Shown piece after piece: positions 39,123 to 47,377 of a stretch of 49,404 nt of DNA. Position numbers and translations under genes: made by a program. The notes under the pieces are model-generated. The model was not told where the DNA came from and made no database searches. It saw nothing but the letters and a program-made list of their open reading frames with translations. Source of the DNA: Alphaproteobacteria bacterium (GTDB taxonomy: Bacteria > Pseudomonadota > Alphaproteobacteria > Rs-D84); contig JAFXFG010000026.1 of assembly GCA_017520675.1 (NCBI GenBank), forward strand, positions 1-49,404. The letters are read 5' to 3'. Numbering within the stretch: position 1 is the stretch's first letter; every line of letters begins with the position of its first letter.

Positions 39123-40130
39123 TTACTCCATAACAATCATCACAACTTTGTGCATAGTCTGTGCGGTAATTTTTTCATCAGGCGAAGACAACTGTCCGTA
39201 AATTTTACCCTTTGAATCTTGTTTTACGGTTGCGATTTGTGCACTAACAGATGTTTCGGAATCCAGTGTATCAAAGTCAGTATCGATAAATATTGCCATA
39301 TCACCGACATTTGCACTTGTTGTTGCGTCTGCGAACAGATAAGACTTTTCTGGGATTATTCCCCCCAGTCGCTTTACATTTGGCATAACGGCATAGATAC
39401 CTTGTTTGCCTTCCAGATTCATTGGGGCGACAATCATAGTTTTATCTGATTTTTTTAGTGTTATGACTTTGCCGCTTGGCACACCGAACACAGGCACTAA
39501 TTTTCTACGTGCGCTGTCATACAGTTTTGCACCATATAAATTGCTGTGCATATCGATACCCGACATTGGGTTTCCAGGCACCAAGACAGACTTAACGCGT
39601 TCTTTTACTTTGTTGATATGCTTTGCCAATTCGCCAGATTTATACAAGTCTGCAATTTTATCGAACATATCTTCGACATTTAACGCAAAGGATTTTGCCA
39701 ATGGTTCGATTTCATTTTTATAGATTTCGCGTTGACCGACTTCGATTTTATGGTACACAGACAAAGTCATACCCGCATCTTTTGCGGCCTGTGCGATTGT
39801 TTTTCCGGTTTGTTGGCGGATTTTACGCAATCCACTGCCAAAGATTTTCAATCCGCTATTTTCGTTATCGTTCAATCTGCGTTTAATTTCGTTTTGCCAT
39901 TGGTCTGCGACCTCATCAGATTCTTTGATAAAGATATCTGACAACTTGCACCCCAAGATATTACAGATATTCAGCAATTGTTTTTGGTTCAGTCTGCGTA
40001 CCCCCTTTTCGATTTTGGATACAGCCGACAAAGACAATCCCGTTTTACGTGCCAGTTCTGTCATTTTCATACCGGCCGCTAAGCGAATATTGCGGATATT
40101 ATTAGGAAAAATGATTTCTTCTTGTGCCAT
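39123..40130 (-). CDS. Transcription regulator with two XRE-type HTH domains
   Basis: 335 residues. HTH 1: NIRNIRLAAGMKMTELARKTGLSLSAVSKIEKGVR (about 10-45); HTH 2: LRKIRQQTGKTIAQAAKDAGMTLSVYHKIEVGQRE (about 100-135). Two in-line XRE domains are unusual. The C-terminal part (about 200-335) resembles an S24/LexA-like beta domain (LVPVFGVPSGKVITLKKSDKTMIV; AIFIDTDFDTLDS), but I cannot place a catalytic Ser-Lys pair. It may be a phage-type repressor or a cell regulator. A palindrome over its -10 box suggests self-control. Confidence 0.8.
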   Translation of the reverse strand: MAQEEIIFPNNIRNIRLAAGMKMTELARKTGLSLSAVSKIEKGVRRLNQKQLLNICNILGCKLSDIFIKESDEVADQWQNEIKRRLNDNENSGLKIFGSGLRKIRQQTGKTIAQAAKDAGMTLSVYHKIEVGQREIYKNEIEPLAKSFALNVEDMFDKIADLYKSGELAKHINKVKERVKSVLVPGNPMSGIDMHSNLYGAKLYDSARRKLVPVFGVPSGKVITLKKSDKTMIVAPMNLEGKQGIYAVMPNVKRLGGIIPEKSYLFADATTSANVGDMAIFIDTDFDTLDSETSVSAQIATVKQDSKGKIYGQLSSPDEKITAQTMHKVVMIVME

Positions 40131-40157
40131 GGCGAAACTCCTGACTAAAATACTTAC

Positions 40158-40194
40158 TTGACAAAATAATAGTCAAAAATAAAAACCAGTGCAA
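40158..40194 (-). promoter_or_regulatory. Promoter and palindromic operator of the double-HTH gene
   Basis: Minus strand TTGCAC, 17 bp, TATTAT (40166-40171). The inverted repeat TTGAC-N9-GTCAA (40158-40176) covers the -10 box, a typical autorepression layout. Half-sites CAAGTAA and TTACTTG flank it. Confidence 0.7.
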
Positions 40195-40207
40195 GTAAAA
40201 TAATTAA

Positions 40208-41773
40208 TTACAACGGCAAATCATCGGGGATTGCATCTGCATCGATTGCGGTCGGCATTGCGTCGTCTATATTATTTAATTGCGTTGCGGAAATAGTTGG
40301 TGCAGGCTGTGCGAATTCGTTATCATCTGGGGATTCAAATTCTGGCAGGTTATCAAACAAACTATAATCACCAAAGAACGCGGTACGAACAGTTTCTGGT
40401 CGTCCATGTCGGTTTTTCCCGATAATAATATCTGCCTTGCCGCGTGCGCGTTCATACCGTTTTTGCCAAGATTCAACCATTGCATTATTTGTCGTATTTG
40501 ACAGTCTTTCAGACGGGTCGCGATTTTGCAGATAGTATTCTTCACGATATGTGAACATAACGATGTCCGCGTCCTGTTCGATTGACCCAGATTCACGCAG
40601 GTCGGACAACATTGGTCGTTTGTCATCGCGTGATTCTACACTACGGGACAACTGGGACAGTGCGATAAGTGGCACATCCAGTTCCTTGGCCAGCATTTTC
40701 AGACCACGTGTAATTTCAGAGATTTCTTGCACGCGATTATCGCTGTGCTTACCGCCTGGTGAAGTCATCAATTGCAGATAGTCGATAACAATCAGTGCGA
40801 TACCACCATGTTTTCGTGCTAAGCGCCTTGCGCGTGTTCGCATCATTGGCACAGACATACCTGGGGTATCATCAATAAACAAAGGCACCTTACCGATTGC
40901 GGATGAATATTGGGACATCTTCAAAAAGTCCTCGTCTGTAAGGGTTCCTTCGCGCATTGCGGTTGCGGGTATTTTTGATTGTGATGACAGCACACGTGCC
41001 GCCAACTGTGATGCAGACATTTCCAAACTAAAAAACACCACTGCGCCCTTGTAGTTTTTATTTGCGCGTCCATATGCAATGGCATTTGCGGCATTAAACG
41101 CAATATTCATTGCCAGTGTTGTTTTACCCATTGCTGGTCGTCCTGCGATGATAATCAGATCCGAATGGTGCAACCCGCTAATAGATTTATCCAATACATT
41201 CAGTCCTGTTGTCAGACCAGACAATTGACCGTCTGCCTTGTATGCGATTTCTGCTTCGGCCAACGCGGATTGTAAAGCAGTTGAAATCGAAGTAATTTCG
41301 CGTTCAGACGAACCAGAGGTTGCCATATCGAACAATTTTTGTTCTGCGATTTCGATTTGTCTTGCCACAGGTGTATCGATATCTTCGACAAATGCCTTGT
41401 CTGTAATATCTTGCCCCAGTGCGATTAAGTCGCGTCGCAATGCGTGTTCATACACAATGCGTCCGTATTGTTCAACATTAACGACGGTTGCGCCTGCGCT
41501 GGCCAATTTACTTAAATAATCGACCCCGCCAACGGTTTCCAGCACACCTTGTTGATCAAGATAGTTTTTTGCGGTTATCACATCAAATGGGATACCTGCG
41601 GCAAATTGTTTTTCTGCCAACTTAAAGATTTCTTGATGTGCGGGGTGATAAAAATGTTTTGCGTTCAGGAATTCGCCAACGCGTTCCAGTGCGCGATTAT
41701 CCATTAACACCGCGGCCAGAACAGCCATTTCTGCTTCCAGGTTTGTCGGTAATGTCTTAGGGGTAAAATCCAT
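40208..41773 (-). CDS. dnaB: Replicative DNA helicase DnaB
   Basis: 521 residues, normal length. The N-terminal domain (LPTNLEAEMAVLAAVLMDNRALERV) is the DnaG-binding part. Then Walker A AGRPAMGKTTLAMNIAFN, AVVFFSLEMSASQLAARVL, Walker B LIVIDYLQLM, and the C-terminal LSQLSRSVESRDDKRPMLSDLRESGSIEQDADIVMF. The set is of bacterial chromosome type; phage DnaB-like helicases are possible but less likely at full length. SD AAAGGAA. It sits reversed inside the terminase split, and its start codon region overlaps the first codons of the terminase nuclease half. Confidence 0.95.
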   Translation of the reverse strand: MDFTPKTLPTNLEAEMAVLAAVLMDNRALERVGEFLNAKHFYHPAHQEIFKLAEKQFAAGIPFDVITAKNYLDQQGVLETVGGVDYLSKLASAGATVVNVEQYGRIVYEHALRRDLIALGQDITDKAFVEDIDTPVARQIEIAEQKLFDMATSGSSEREITSISTALQSALAEAEIAYKADGQLSGLTTGLNVLDKSISGLHHSDLIIIAGRPAMGKTTLAMNIAFNAANAIAYGRANKNYKGAVVFFSLEMSASQLAARVLSSQSKIPATAMREGTLTDEDFLKMSQYSSAIGKVPLFIDDTPGMSVPMMRTRARRLARKHGGIALIVIDYLQLMTSPGGKHSDNRVQEISEITRGLKMLAKELDVPLIALSQLSRSVESRDDKRPMLSDLRESGSIEQDADIVMFTYREEYYLQNRDPSERLSNTTNNAMVESWQKRYERARGKADIIIGKNRHGRPETVRTAFFGDYSLFDNLPEFESPDDNEFAQPAPTISATQLNNIDDAMPTAIDADAIPDDLPL

Positions 41774-42641
41774 GTCAAATTCCTTTACTTCTATGCCAAT
41801 GTTATATGAAAAAAATGCATTTTCAATTTCTTTTTTACATGGCTATAAGTTGCTGAAAATACCGATAGTTAATTCTGCGGGCGAACCGGCGTGGCCTGAA
41901 TTATTTGGTGTTCAAAAGATTAATGAATTGCGCCAGACTGTTGGTGCGCGCCATTTTTCATCACAAATGATGCTAGAATTTATTTCGCCCGACAGGGTGC
42001 GTCTTGACCCAGGCGCATTACAGTTTTACGATTGTGAATTTGACATTCACACCGCAAAGTTAAACGGCAACTTGATAACAGGCTATTGCTTATATTGGGA
42101 TCCATCAACTGGTCGTCGCAATCGGGACAGCAGTGCGTGTGTATTGCTATATCGTGATGACAGGGCACATCAGTTGTTTATTCATGACATTTTATATCTA
42201 AGTGTTTCTGAATCCGAAGAATTTCCATTATCAAATCAATGCGAACAAGTTTTGGATTTTATGATTTTACGAAAAATAAATCGTATAACCATTGAAACAA
42301 ATGGTATTGGTGGTGGCCTGCCCGAGATATTATATGACTGTGCAAGACATCGCAACATTGGCATATACATAACAAAAATTCAAAACAGTAAATCTAAATC
42401 AGACAGAATTCTATCAGCCATAGAGCCTGTTTTATCCACCGGTCGATTACACGCACATCTTCGTGTCCAGAACACAGCATTAATGCTGGAAATGCTGGGG
42501 TGGTCGCCAATGGGTCAGGGTGGTTATCACGATGATGGTCTGGATGCGGTTGCGGGTTCTATTTTATCAACCCCCAGTCCTGTTCGTCCACTTGGGGGAC
42601 GTATTCAAACATTTTCAGCAAACACAGATTTTAAAATATAA
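41772..42641 (+). CDS. Large terminase, C-terminal nuclease half (split gene)
   Basis: 289 residues. ENAFSISFLHGYKLLKIPIVNS resumes the T7/podoviral TerL chain just where the N-terminal half stops, then the RNase H-like nuclease: CLYWDPSTG (first Asp), RITIETNGIG (acidic residue), and HDDGLDAVAGSI (last Asp). All metal ligands are kept. ATG 41772 overlaps the dnaB start codon; AGGGG 12-16 bp upstream, inside dnaB, could serve as SD, so translation as a separate subunit is possible. Followed 33 bp later by the portal gene. Confidence 0.82.
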   Translation: MSNSFTSMPMLYEKNAFSISFLHGYKLLKIPIVNSAGEPAWPELFGVQKINELRQTVGARHFSSQMMLEFISPDRVRLDPGALQFYDCEFDIHTAKLNGNLITGYCLYWDPSTGRRNRDSSACVLLYRDDRAHQLFIHDILYLSVSESEEFPLSNQCEQVLDFMILRKINRITIETNGIGGGLPEILYDCARHRNIGIYITKIQNSKSKSDRILSAIEPVLSTGRLHAHLRVQNTALMLEMLGWSPMGQGGYHDDGLDAVAGSILSTPSPVRPLGGRIQTFSANTDFKI

Positions 42642-42674
42642 ACAACAAACTAAGAAAAACCAAAGGAGTCTTAA

Positions 42675-43910
42675 ATGCAACAAAATTTACAGCAACTATA
42701 TACCAGTGCGTTGAATGCGCGTTCTGTATGGTTAAATCGGTGGAATGATGCGCGCAGGTACACAATCCCATCATCTGATGAAGATATGGCGACATTATTT
42801 GATTCAACTGCATCAGACGCTGTTGATAATTTGGCAGCATCTATATATACACTGCTGACCCCACCAGAATCCCTGTGGCTTGAACTAGTCGCCGAAAGCA
42901 CACAATCTCCGGATGCACAGATTGCCACTGAAATTTTGCGGTCGCACTTAAACGATTCAAATTTTTACACAACTATACATCAGTGCTATTTAGATTTGGT
43001 TATTTACGGCACTGCATGTTTATTTATGGCGCAATCACCGATTGGTGCATCGTCTGCATTTACATTTTCTGCGATACCTGTATCTGATATTGCGATTTTA
43101 CCGAACGCAGTATTTCACACAACATCGATGTCTGCGCGCGATGTCATCAGTAAATATCCAGAATGGACACCACCTGCCAACTTGCGCGACACGATTGTCC
43201 AGAATCCAGAAACCCGCCTGAAATTAGTTCAATCATTGGTTGGAACTGAATTTACAGCCTGGTTGGATGTTGGTGGTGATATTGAAAACAACATTGTATC
43301 GCGTGGCACATTTGAAACTAATCCATATATAATCTTTCGTTGGTCTGTTTCCAGTGGTGAATTATACGGACGCAGTCCTGTTTTGCGTGCTTTACCAGAT
43401 ATAAAGACAGCAAACAAAGTCGTTGAACTGGTATTAAAGAACGCAACGATTGCGGTCAGTGGCATCTGGCAGGCTGATGATGATGGTGTAATAAATCTGG
43501 GGAACATAAATTTAACACCTGGTGCGATTATCCCCAAGGCCGTTGGTTCATCTGGCTTAACGCCATTATCCAGTGGTGCGAACTTTGATGTTTCGCAACT
43601 GGTATTAAAGGACTTGCGCGAACGCATTCGCCATGCGCTGTTGGCGGACAGATTGGGTCTGTTAAGTGAAAAAGAAATGACCGCAACTGAAATCTTGGCA
43701 CGAAATGCAGATATGATGCGCATACTTGGTGCGACATATGGCCGTCTGTTGCACGAATTCATCAGACCTTTATGCGACAGGGGATTACAAATTCTATCCA
43801 ATCGTGGTCTGATACCAAAAATAAAATTAAACAGTGATGCAGAATTAAAGTATATTGCGCCGATTGCGCGGGTTGCATCGATTGAAACGGCGCTTGGGGG
43901 ACAACTATGA
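42675..43910 (+). CDS. Portal / head-to-tail connector protein (podovirus type)
   Basis: 411 residues, SD AAAGGAG. NARSVWLNRWNDARRYTIPSSDEDM, then DAVDNLAASIYTLLTPPESLWLEL is the standard start of T7 gp8-like portals. Middle: LYGRSPVLRALPDIKTANKVVEL; end: TEILARNADMMRILGATYGRLLHEF. T7 gp8 is about 530 residues; 411 is short but the blocks are complete in order. A dodecameric ring through which DNA passes, contacting the terminase. Confidence 0.85.
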   Translation: MQQNLQQLYTSALNARSVWLNRWNDARRYTIPSSDEDMATLFDSTASDAVDNLAASIYTLLTPPESLWLELVAESTQSPDAQIATEILRSHLNDSNFYTTIHQCYLDLVIYGTACLFMAQSPIGASSAFTFSAIPVSDIAILPNAVFHTTSMSARDVISKYPEWTPPANLRDTIVQNPETRLKLVQSLVGTEFTAWLDVGGDIENNIVSRGTFETNPYIIFRWSVSSGELYGRSPVLRALPDIKTANKVVELVLKNATIAVSGIWQADDDGVINLGNINLTPGAIIPKAVGSSGLTPLSSGANFDVSQLVLKDLRERIRHALLADRLGLLSEKEMTATEILARNADMMRILGATYGRLLHEFIRPLCDRGLQILSNRGLIPKIKLNSDAELKYIAPIARVASIETALGGQL

Positions 43911-44119
43911 CGGATATAGAAAAAAATTACACACGTTGTTTTTCCAGTCCATCTGGCATGGCTGTGTTACAGCACTTGCGTCAAATAACGATTGACAGGG
44001 TCTTAGGGGTAAATTGCAGTGATTTTGAACTCCGCTGGCTAGAAGCGCAACGTTCACTTGTACGATACATTGAAACATTGGTCCAGCGGGGCAGGGGGCA
44101 ACACAATGACAATACTTGA
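43907..44119 (+). CDS. Bbp19-like small phage protein
   Basis: 70 residues. CFSSPSGMAVLQHLRQITIDRV, then ELRWLEAQRSLVRYIETLV fits the Bbp19-type family (FxxpxGxxVLxxL...GxRxlvxxI) found behind portal genes. ATGA overlap with the portal gene indicates coupling. Function unknown even in the family. Confidence 0.7.
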   Translation: MTDIEKNYTRCFSSPSGMAVLQHLRQITIDRVLGVNCSDFELRWLEAQRSLVRYIETLVQRGRGQHNDNT

Positions 44120-44342
44120 ATTTCTAAGAAACAGTTGGTTTTTGATTGCATTTATTGGCGGTCTGATATATTGGGCTGCGCGGCAAGATATGTCTATTGA
44201 TTCTGTATCACGTCTGGATAGTCGTATAACATCACTAGAAAATCGTACGACACTACTGGAAACAGGCATTGGTCAAATTCAAATAAAGATAGATGACATC
44301 AAAGAAGACCTGACCCTGATTAAAAGTGCGGTAATAAAGTAA
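44106..44342 (+). CDS. Small membrane/coiled-coil protein ending the virion cluster
   Basis: 78 residues from ATG 44106, overlapping the previous gene by 14 bp. One TM segment (NSWFLIAFIGGLIYWAA), then a heptad-like helix (VSRLDSRITSLENRTTLLETG; QIKIDDIKEDLTLI). Such proteins occur at the end of phage morphogenesis clusters, possibly as lysis accessory or injection proteins. Confidence 0.65.
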   Translation: MTILEFLRNSWFLIAFIGGLIYWAARQDMSIDSVSRLDSRITSLENRTTLLETGIGQIQIKIDDIKEDLTLIKSAVIK

Positions 44343-44423
44343 AAAAAGCGAAATAATTAATGTTGAAAATCATTTTTTCCTTTGCTATGCTTGCGCCCGA
44401 AGAAGAAAAAAAAAGGATAATAA

Positions 44424-45677
44424 ATGTACATTCTTGCAATAAATTGTGGTTCATCATCCCTGAAATATCAGGTTTATGACGCTGAATCAAAGTCTGCGGT
44501 TGTTGGTGGTAATGTTGAAAAGATTGGTTTACCGGATTCATTCATAACCCAGAAATACCCAGACGGTACCAAGCAACGCAAAGAAACATCTATGAAGAAT
44601 CATAACGAGGCTTTAAATGTCGTTATGTTTATGTTGCGCGAAGCTTCAATCGATATGAACGAGATTAAGGGTGTTGGTCATCGTGTTGTATTGGGCGGTG
44701 AAAAATTCAAATCATCGGTCGAGATTGATGATGAAGTTATCAAGACGATTGAAGATTTATCATTGATTGCACCATTACACAATCCTGCGGCATTGGTTGG
44801 TATTGTTGCCGCAAAGCAATTATTGCCAAATGCAAAGCAGGTTACTGTATTTGACACTGCGTTCCATCAAACAATGCCAGACTTTGCCTATCGCTATGCG
44901 ATTCCAGAATCATGGTACAAAGAACTGGGTGTTCGTCGTTATGGCTATCATGGGACCAGTCATTTATATGTATCCAAGGTTGCAGCAACTATGTTGGGCA
45001 AGCCTGCCAGTGAATGTAATTTGATAACATTGCACATTGGTTCTGGTGCATCTGCAACAGCAATCAGAAACGGTAAATCTGTTGACACATCATTGGGTAT
45101 GACCCCTGTTGCGGGTTTGACAATGGGCACACGTTGTGGCGACTTTGATGCGGGTGCGGTTACATATGTTATGCAGCGCAAGGGTATAACCGCAGAACAA
45201 ATGCAAAAACACTTGAACAAAGATTCTGGTATTATTGGTATTACAGAATGTTTCTCGGATCGTCGTGATGTTGCGGAAAACTTGGACAAGAACGATAAAT
45301 GTCGTTTGGCATTTGATGTCGAAGTACACAATGTCAAGAAATACATTGGTGCATTTATGGCTGAACTTGGTCGTGTTGATGCAATTGTATTTACTGCGGG
45401 TGTTGGTGAAAACGACACAGTGTTGCGTGAAAAGTTCTGCGAAGGCTTGGAAAATTTGGGAATCAAATTGGACAAGACGAAAAACGCAGCCGCCATGGCG
45501 CGCAATGGTGTTGAACGCGCCGTTATCAGCACAGACGACAGCAAGGTAAAAATCTTTATGATTGCGACTAATGAAGAATTAGTAATTGTCGAAGATACAT
45601 TGGCAATTATGAATGGCACATACAATCCAAATCATTTATTGATGGATTACAGTTTTGCCCGTCAAAAGCAAAAATAA
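44424..45677 (+). CDS. ackA: Acetate kinase
   Basis: 417 residues. AINCGSSSLKYQVYD is the phosphate-binding start; GHRVVLGGEKF carries the substrate-binding Arg; FDTAFHQTMPDFAYRYAIP contains the catalytic Asp; GYHGTSHLYVS and HIGSGASATAIRNGKSVDTSLG complete the family. It converts acetyl phosphate and ADP to acetate and ATP. No pta gene is seen nearby. SD AAAAGGATAATAA. Ends in a strong terminator. One wall of the virion cluster. Confidence 0.95.
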   Translation: MYILAINCGSSSLKYQVYDAESKSAVVGGNVEKIGLPDSFITQKYPDGTKQRKETSMKNHNEALNVVMFMLREASIDMNEIKGVGHRVVLGGEKFKSSVEIDDEVIKTIEDLSLIAPLHNPAALVGIVAAKQLLPNAKQVTVFDTAFHQTMPDFAYRYAIPESWYKELGVRRYGYHGTSHLYVSKVAATMLGKPASECNLITLHIGSGASATAIRNGKSVDTSLGMTPVAGLTMGTRCGDFDAGAVTYVMQRKGITAEQMQKHLNKDSGIIGITECFSDRRDVAENLDKNDKCRLAFDVEVHNVKKYIGAFMAELGRVDAIVFTAGVGENDTVLREKFCEGLENLGIKLDKTKNAAAMARNGVERAVISTDDSKVKIFMIATNEELVIVEDTLAIMNGTYNPNHLLMDYSFARQKQK

Positions 45678-45694
45678 GGAAAAAAGTCAAATAA

Positions 45695-45730
45695 AATGCC
45701 TGCAAATTATTTTGCGGGCATTTTTTTTTA
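45695..45730 (+). terminator. Intrinsic terminator of ackA
   Basis: aatgcctgc-aaattatttt-gcgggcattttttttt. Confidence 0.85.
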
Positions 45731-45740
45731 TAAAATCTAC

Positions 45741-45768
45741 TTGCACAACGAAAAAAAATATATATAAT
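45741..45768 (+). promoter_or_regulatory. Promoter of the CAT-anticodon tRNA
   Basis: TTGCAC, 16 bp, TATAAT, 9 bp before the mature 5' end. Confidence 0.75.
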
Positions 45769-45777
45769 AGGGCACGT

Positions 45778-45853
45778 GGGTTAGTAGCTCAGTGGTTAGA
45801 GCGGAGCGCTCATAACGCTTTGGTCGTGGGTTCAAGTCCTACCTAACCCACCA
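45778..45853 (+). tRNA. tRNA with CAT anticodon, probably tRNA-Ile2
   Basis: 76 nt. Acceptor GGGTTAG/CTAACCC, D arm AGCTCAGTGGTTAGAGC, anticodon loop CTCATAA giving CAT, T arm GTGGGTTCAAGTCCTAC, encoded CCA. Loop and variable region (CTCATAA...TTGGTCG) look like E. coli tRNA-Ile2 (lysidine-modified, reads ATA) more than elongator tRNA-Met. Initiator tRNA is excluded by the G1-C72 pair. Confidence 0.9.
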
Positions 45854-45859
45854 AAGAAA

Positions 45860-45886
45860 AAACACCAGCATTGCTGGTTTTTTTTA
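45860..45886 (+). terminator. Intrinsic terminator of the tRNA unit
   Basis: aacaccagc-a-ttgctggtt plus T8. Confidence 0.85.
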
Positions 45887-45944
45887 TTGCAAAATGCCTT
45901 TATAATGCTATATATCAAATAAGATTGTGTAAAAAGGACTTGGT

Positions 45945-46628
45945 ATGCAACCAACAGAAAAAACATATATGACATTTGAAGAATTGGCAAAAAACATTTC
46001 ATTGGCTAATGATTTTGCAACACAATATTTGTATTTTGTTCCGACCTTAAAAGAAATCTATGATGACCAGAATCTCAAAAGTGGTACTGGTGAATTGGGT
46101 GCAGAAACCATAAGTTCGATATACAAGACAATTGATATTTTCAAGAACGACAAAAAATACATATCGCGCATCAAGATGTTGCGTCAATTACTGGCTGCGC
46201 AATCTGATAAATCGCCATCTGCGAAAAAATTCCAAGAAGATTTTAACTTTATTAACAGCGCATTCATTGATATTGACACCGCGAATAAACTGCTTGATAA
46301 AATCGATACGATACAAGATGAAAGTATAAAAATAACTGTATTGCGCACAATGACACAAACATGGCGGTCAAGGCATCCTTTGGCAATAAAACTAAGGAAA
46401 AGGGCGGCGACACTTGCCACACAAAGTCCAAACGCAGAATTAGTGGATTTCCGTTGCCTGCACAATATTTTGGACAGGGGCGACCCCGAGCGCGAGGTTG
46501 CATTACTTTCGCTGGACAGAAAAATCACAGAATTAATTGGCACAGAACTTGAAAAAGATACCCCGAACAAAAAAAAGAATAGACACATACATTCGTATTA
46601 TATTAGAGGCCACCGAAACCACCTATAA
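45945..46628 (+). CDS. Hypothetical protein, first part of a probably frameshifted gene
   Basis: 227 residues, helical and charged (MTFEELAKNISLANDFATQY; SPSAKKFQEDFNFINSAFIDID). The last 17 residues follow an A8 run (AACAAAAAAAAGAAT, near 46566-46576) and look unnatural (RHIHSYYIRGHRNHL). Shifting +1 at the run joins it to the 46537 frame without a break (RIDTYIRIILEATETTYNN). The combined product would be about 440 residues. Either a true frameshift, slippage at A8, or a sequencing error. ATG 45945 is preceded by AAAAAGGACTTGGT. Confidence 0.65.
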   Translation: MQPTEKTYMTFEELAKNISLANDFATQYLYFVPTLKEIYDDQNLKSGTGELGAETISSIYKTIDIFKNDKKYISRIKMLRQLLAAQSDKSPSAKKFQEDFNFINSAFIDIDTANKLLDKIDTIQDESIKITVLRTMTQTWRSRHPLAIKLRKRAATLATQSPNAELVDFRCLHNILDRGDPEREVALLSLDRKITELIGTELEKDTPNKKKNRHIHSYYIRGHRNHL

Positions 46629-47268
46629 CAATATTTTTTATCCGACCGCCGTCCAAGAAGAAAAAATAAAAGCGGCCACAGAAAAATTCAAATTAAAAAG
46701 TATTCAAGAACGCGCCAAGGAACAAAAAACTGCCAAGACAGTTCCGGCAACTGCAACAGCACCCGCACCCACTATGACAGCCCCCGCCCAGCAAGATATT
46801 ACATTATCGCGACTGCAACGGGAAAACAAGGAATTTATGGCAAGAATATCAGAATTAGAGGCGCTTACCACAGAACAAGAAACGCAACTAAAAAAAATCA
46901 AATCACAATTGGCACAGGCAAATCAAGAAAACGCAAACAACAAAAAGATTTTGCAAAAATTCGCAGATTTGGCAACCGCACCCACTATGACATCCCCCGC
47001 CCAGCAAGATATTACATTATCGCGACTGCAACGGGAAAACAAGGAATTTACGGCAAGAATATCAGAATTAGAGGCGCTTATCACAGAACAAGAAACGCAA
47101 CTAAAAAAAATCCAATCACAATTGGCACAGGCAAACCAAGAAAACGCAAACAACAAAAAGATTTTGCAAGAATTCGCAGATTTGGCAACCAGCATAAAGG
47201 GCGACTGGTATCGTGCTGGGCCGGTAAAGGCAATACAGAAACTTGCGCAAGAACTGCTTAGCAGATAG
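46537..47268 (+). CDS. Coiled-coil hypothetical protein, second part of the frameshifted gene
   Basis: In this frame the sequence after about 46575 is natural coding: IDTYIRIILEATETTYNN, then an Ala/Pro/Thr linker, then two nearly identical 71-residue blocks (starting PTMTAPAQQDITLSRLQREN and PTMTSPAQQDITLSRLQREN), each a coiled coil with LEALTTEQETQLKKIKSQLA, and a tail KGDWYRAGPVKAIQKLAQELL. The ATG at 46537 has no SD, so this part probably depends on reading through from 45945. No signal peptide. Function unknown. Confidence 0.65.
   Translation: MAQNLKKIPRTKKRIDTYIRIILEATETTYNNIFYPTAVQEEKIKAATEKFKLKSIQERAKEQKTAKTVPATATAPAPTMTAPAQQDITLSRLQRENKEFMARISELEALTTEQETQLKKIKSQLAQANQENANNKKILQKFADLATAPTMTSPAQQDITLSRLQRENKEFTARISELEALITEQETQLKKIQSQLAQANQENANNKKILQEFADLATSIKGDWYRAGPVKAIQKLAQELLSR
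46768..47193 (+). repeat. Tandem 213-bp duplication in a coding region
   Basis: 46768-46980 and 46981-47193 are almost identical (CCCACTATGACA...GATTTGGCAACC), with few substitutions, indicating recent duplication of one coiled-coil block. Confidence 0.88.
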
Positions 47269-47342
47269 TGTGTATCAACCCGCAGATTGCGTGATATTTC
47301 TGTCTGTTGCGAAGAATTTTTTCTATTAATACGAAAATATAA

Positions 47343-47371
47343 TTGCAAAAACCCAGCAAAGGCATTATAAT
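47343..47371 (+). promoter_or_regulatory. Promoter of the structured RNA
   Basis: TTGCAA 47343-47348, exactly 17 bp, TATAAT 47366-47371. Confidence 0.75.
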
Positions 47372-47377
47372 AAAATC

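Noticed and set aside
41754..44013. 14-bp identity (GTCTTAGGGGTAAA) at 41754 and 44000, as possible insertion repeats of the dnaB block
   Set aside because: A few 14-mers are expected to repeat by chance in an AT-rich 49-kb window, and the second site does not border the block.
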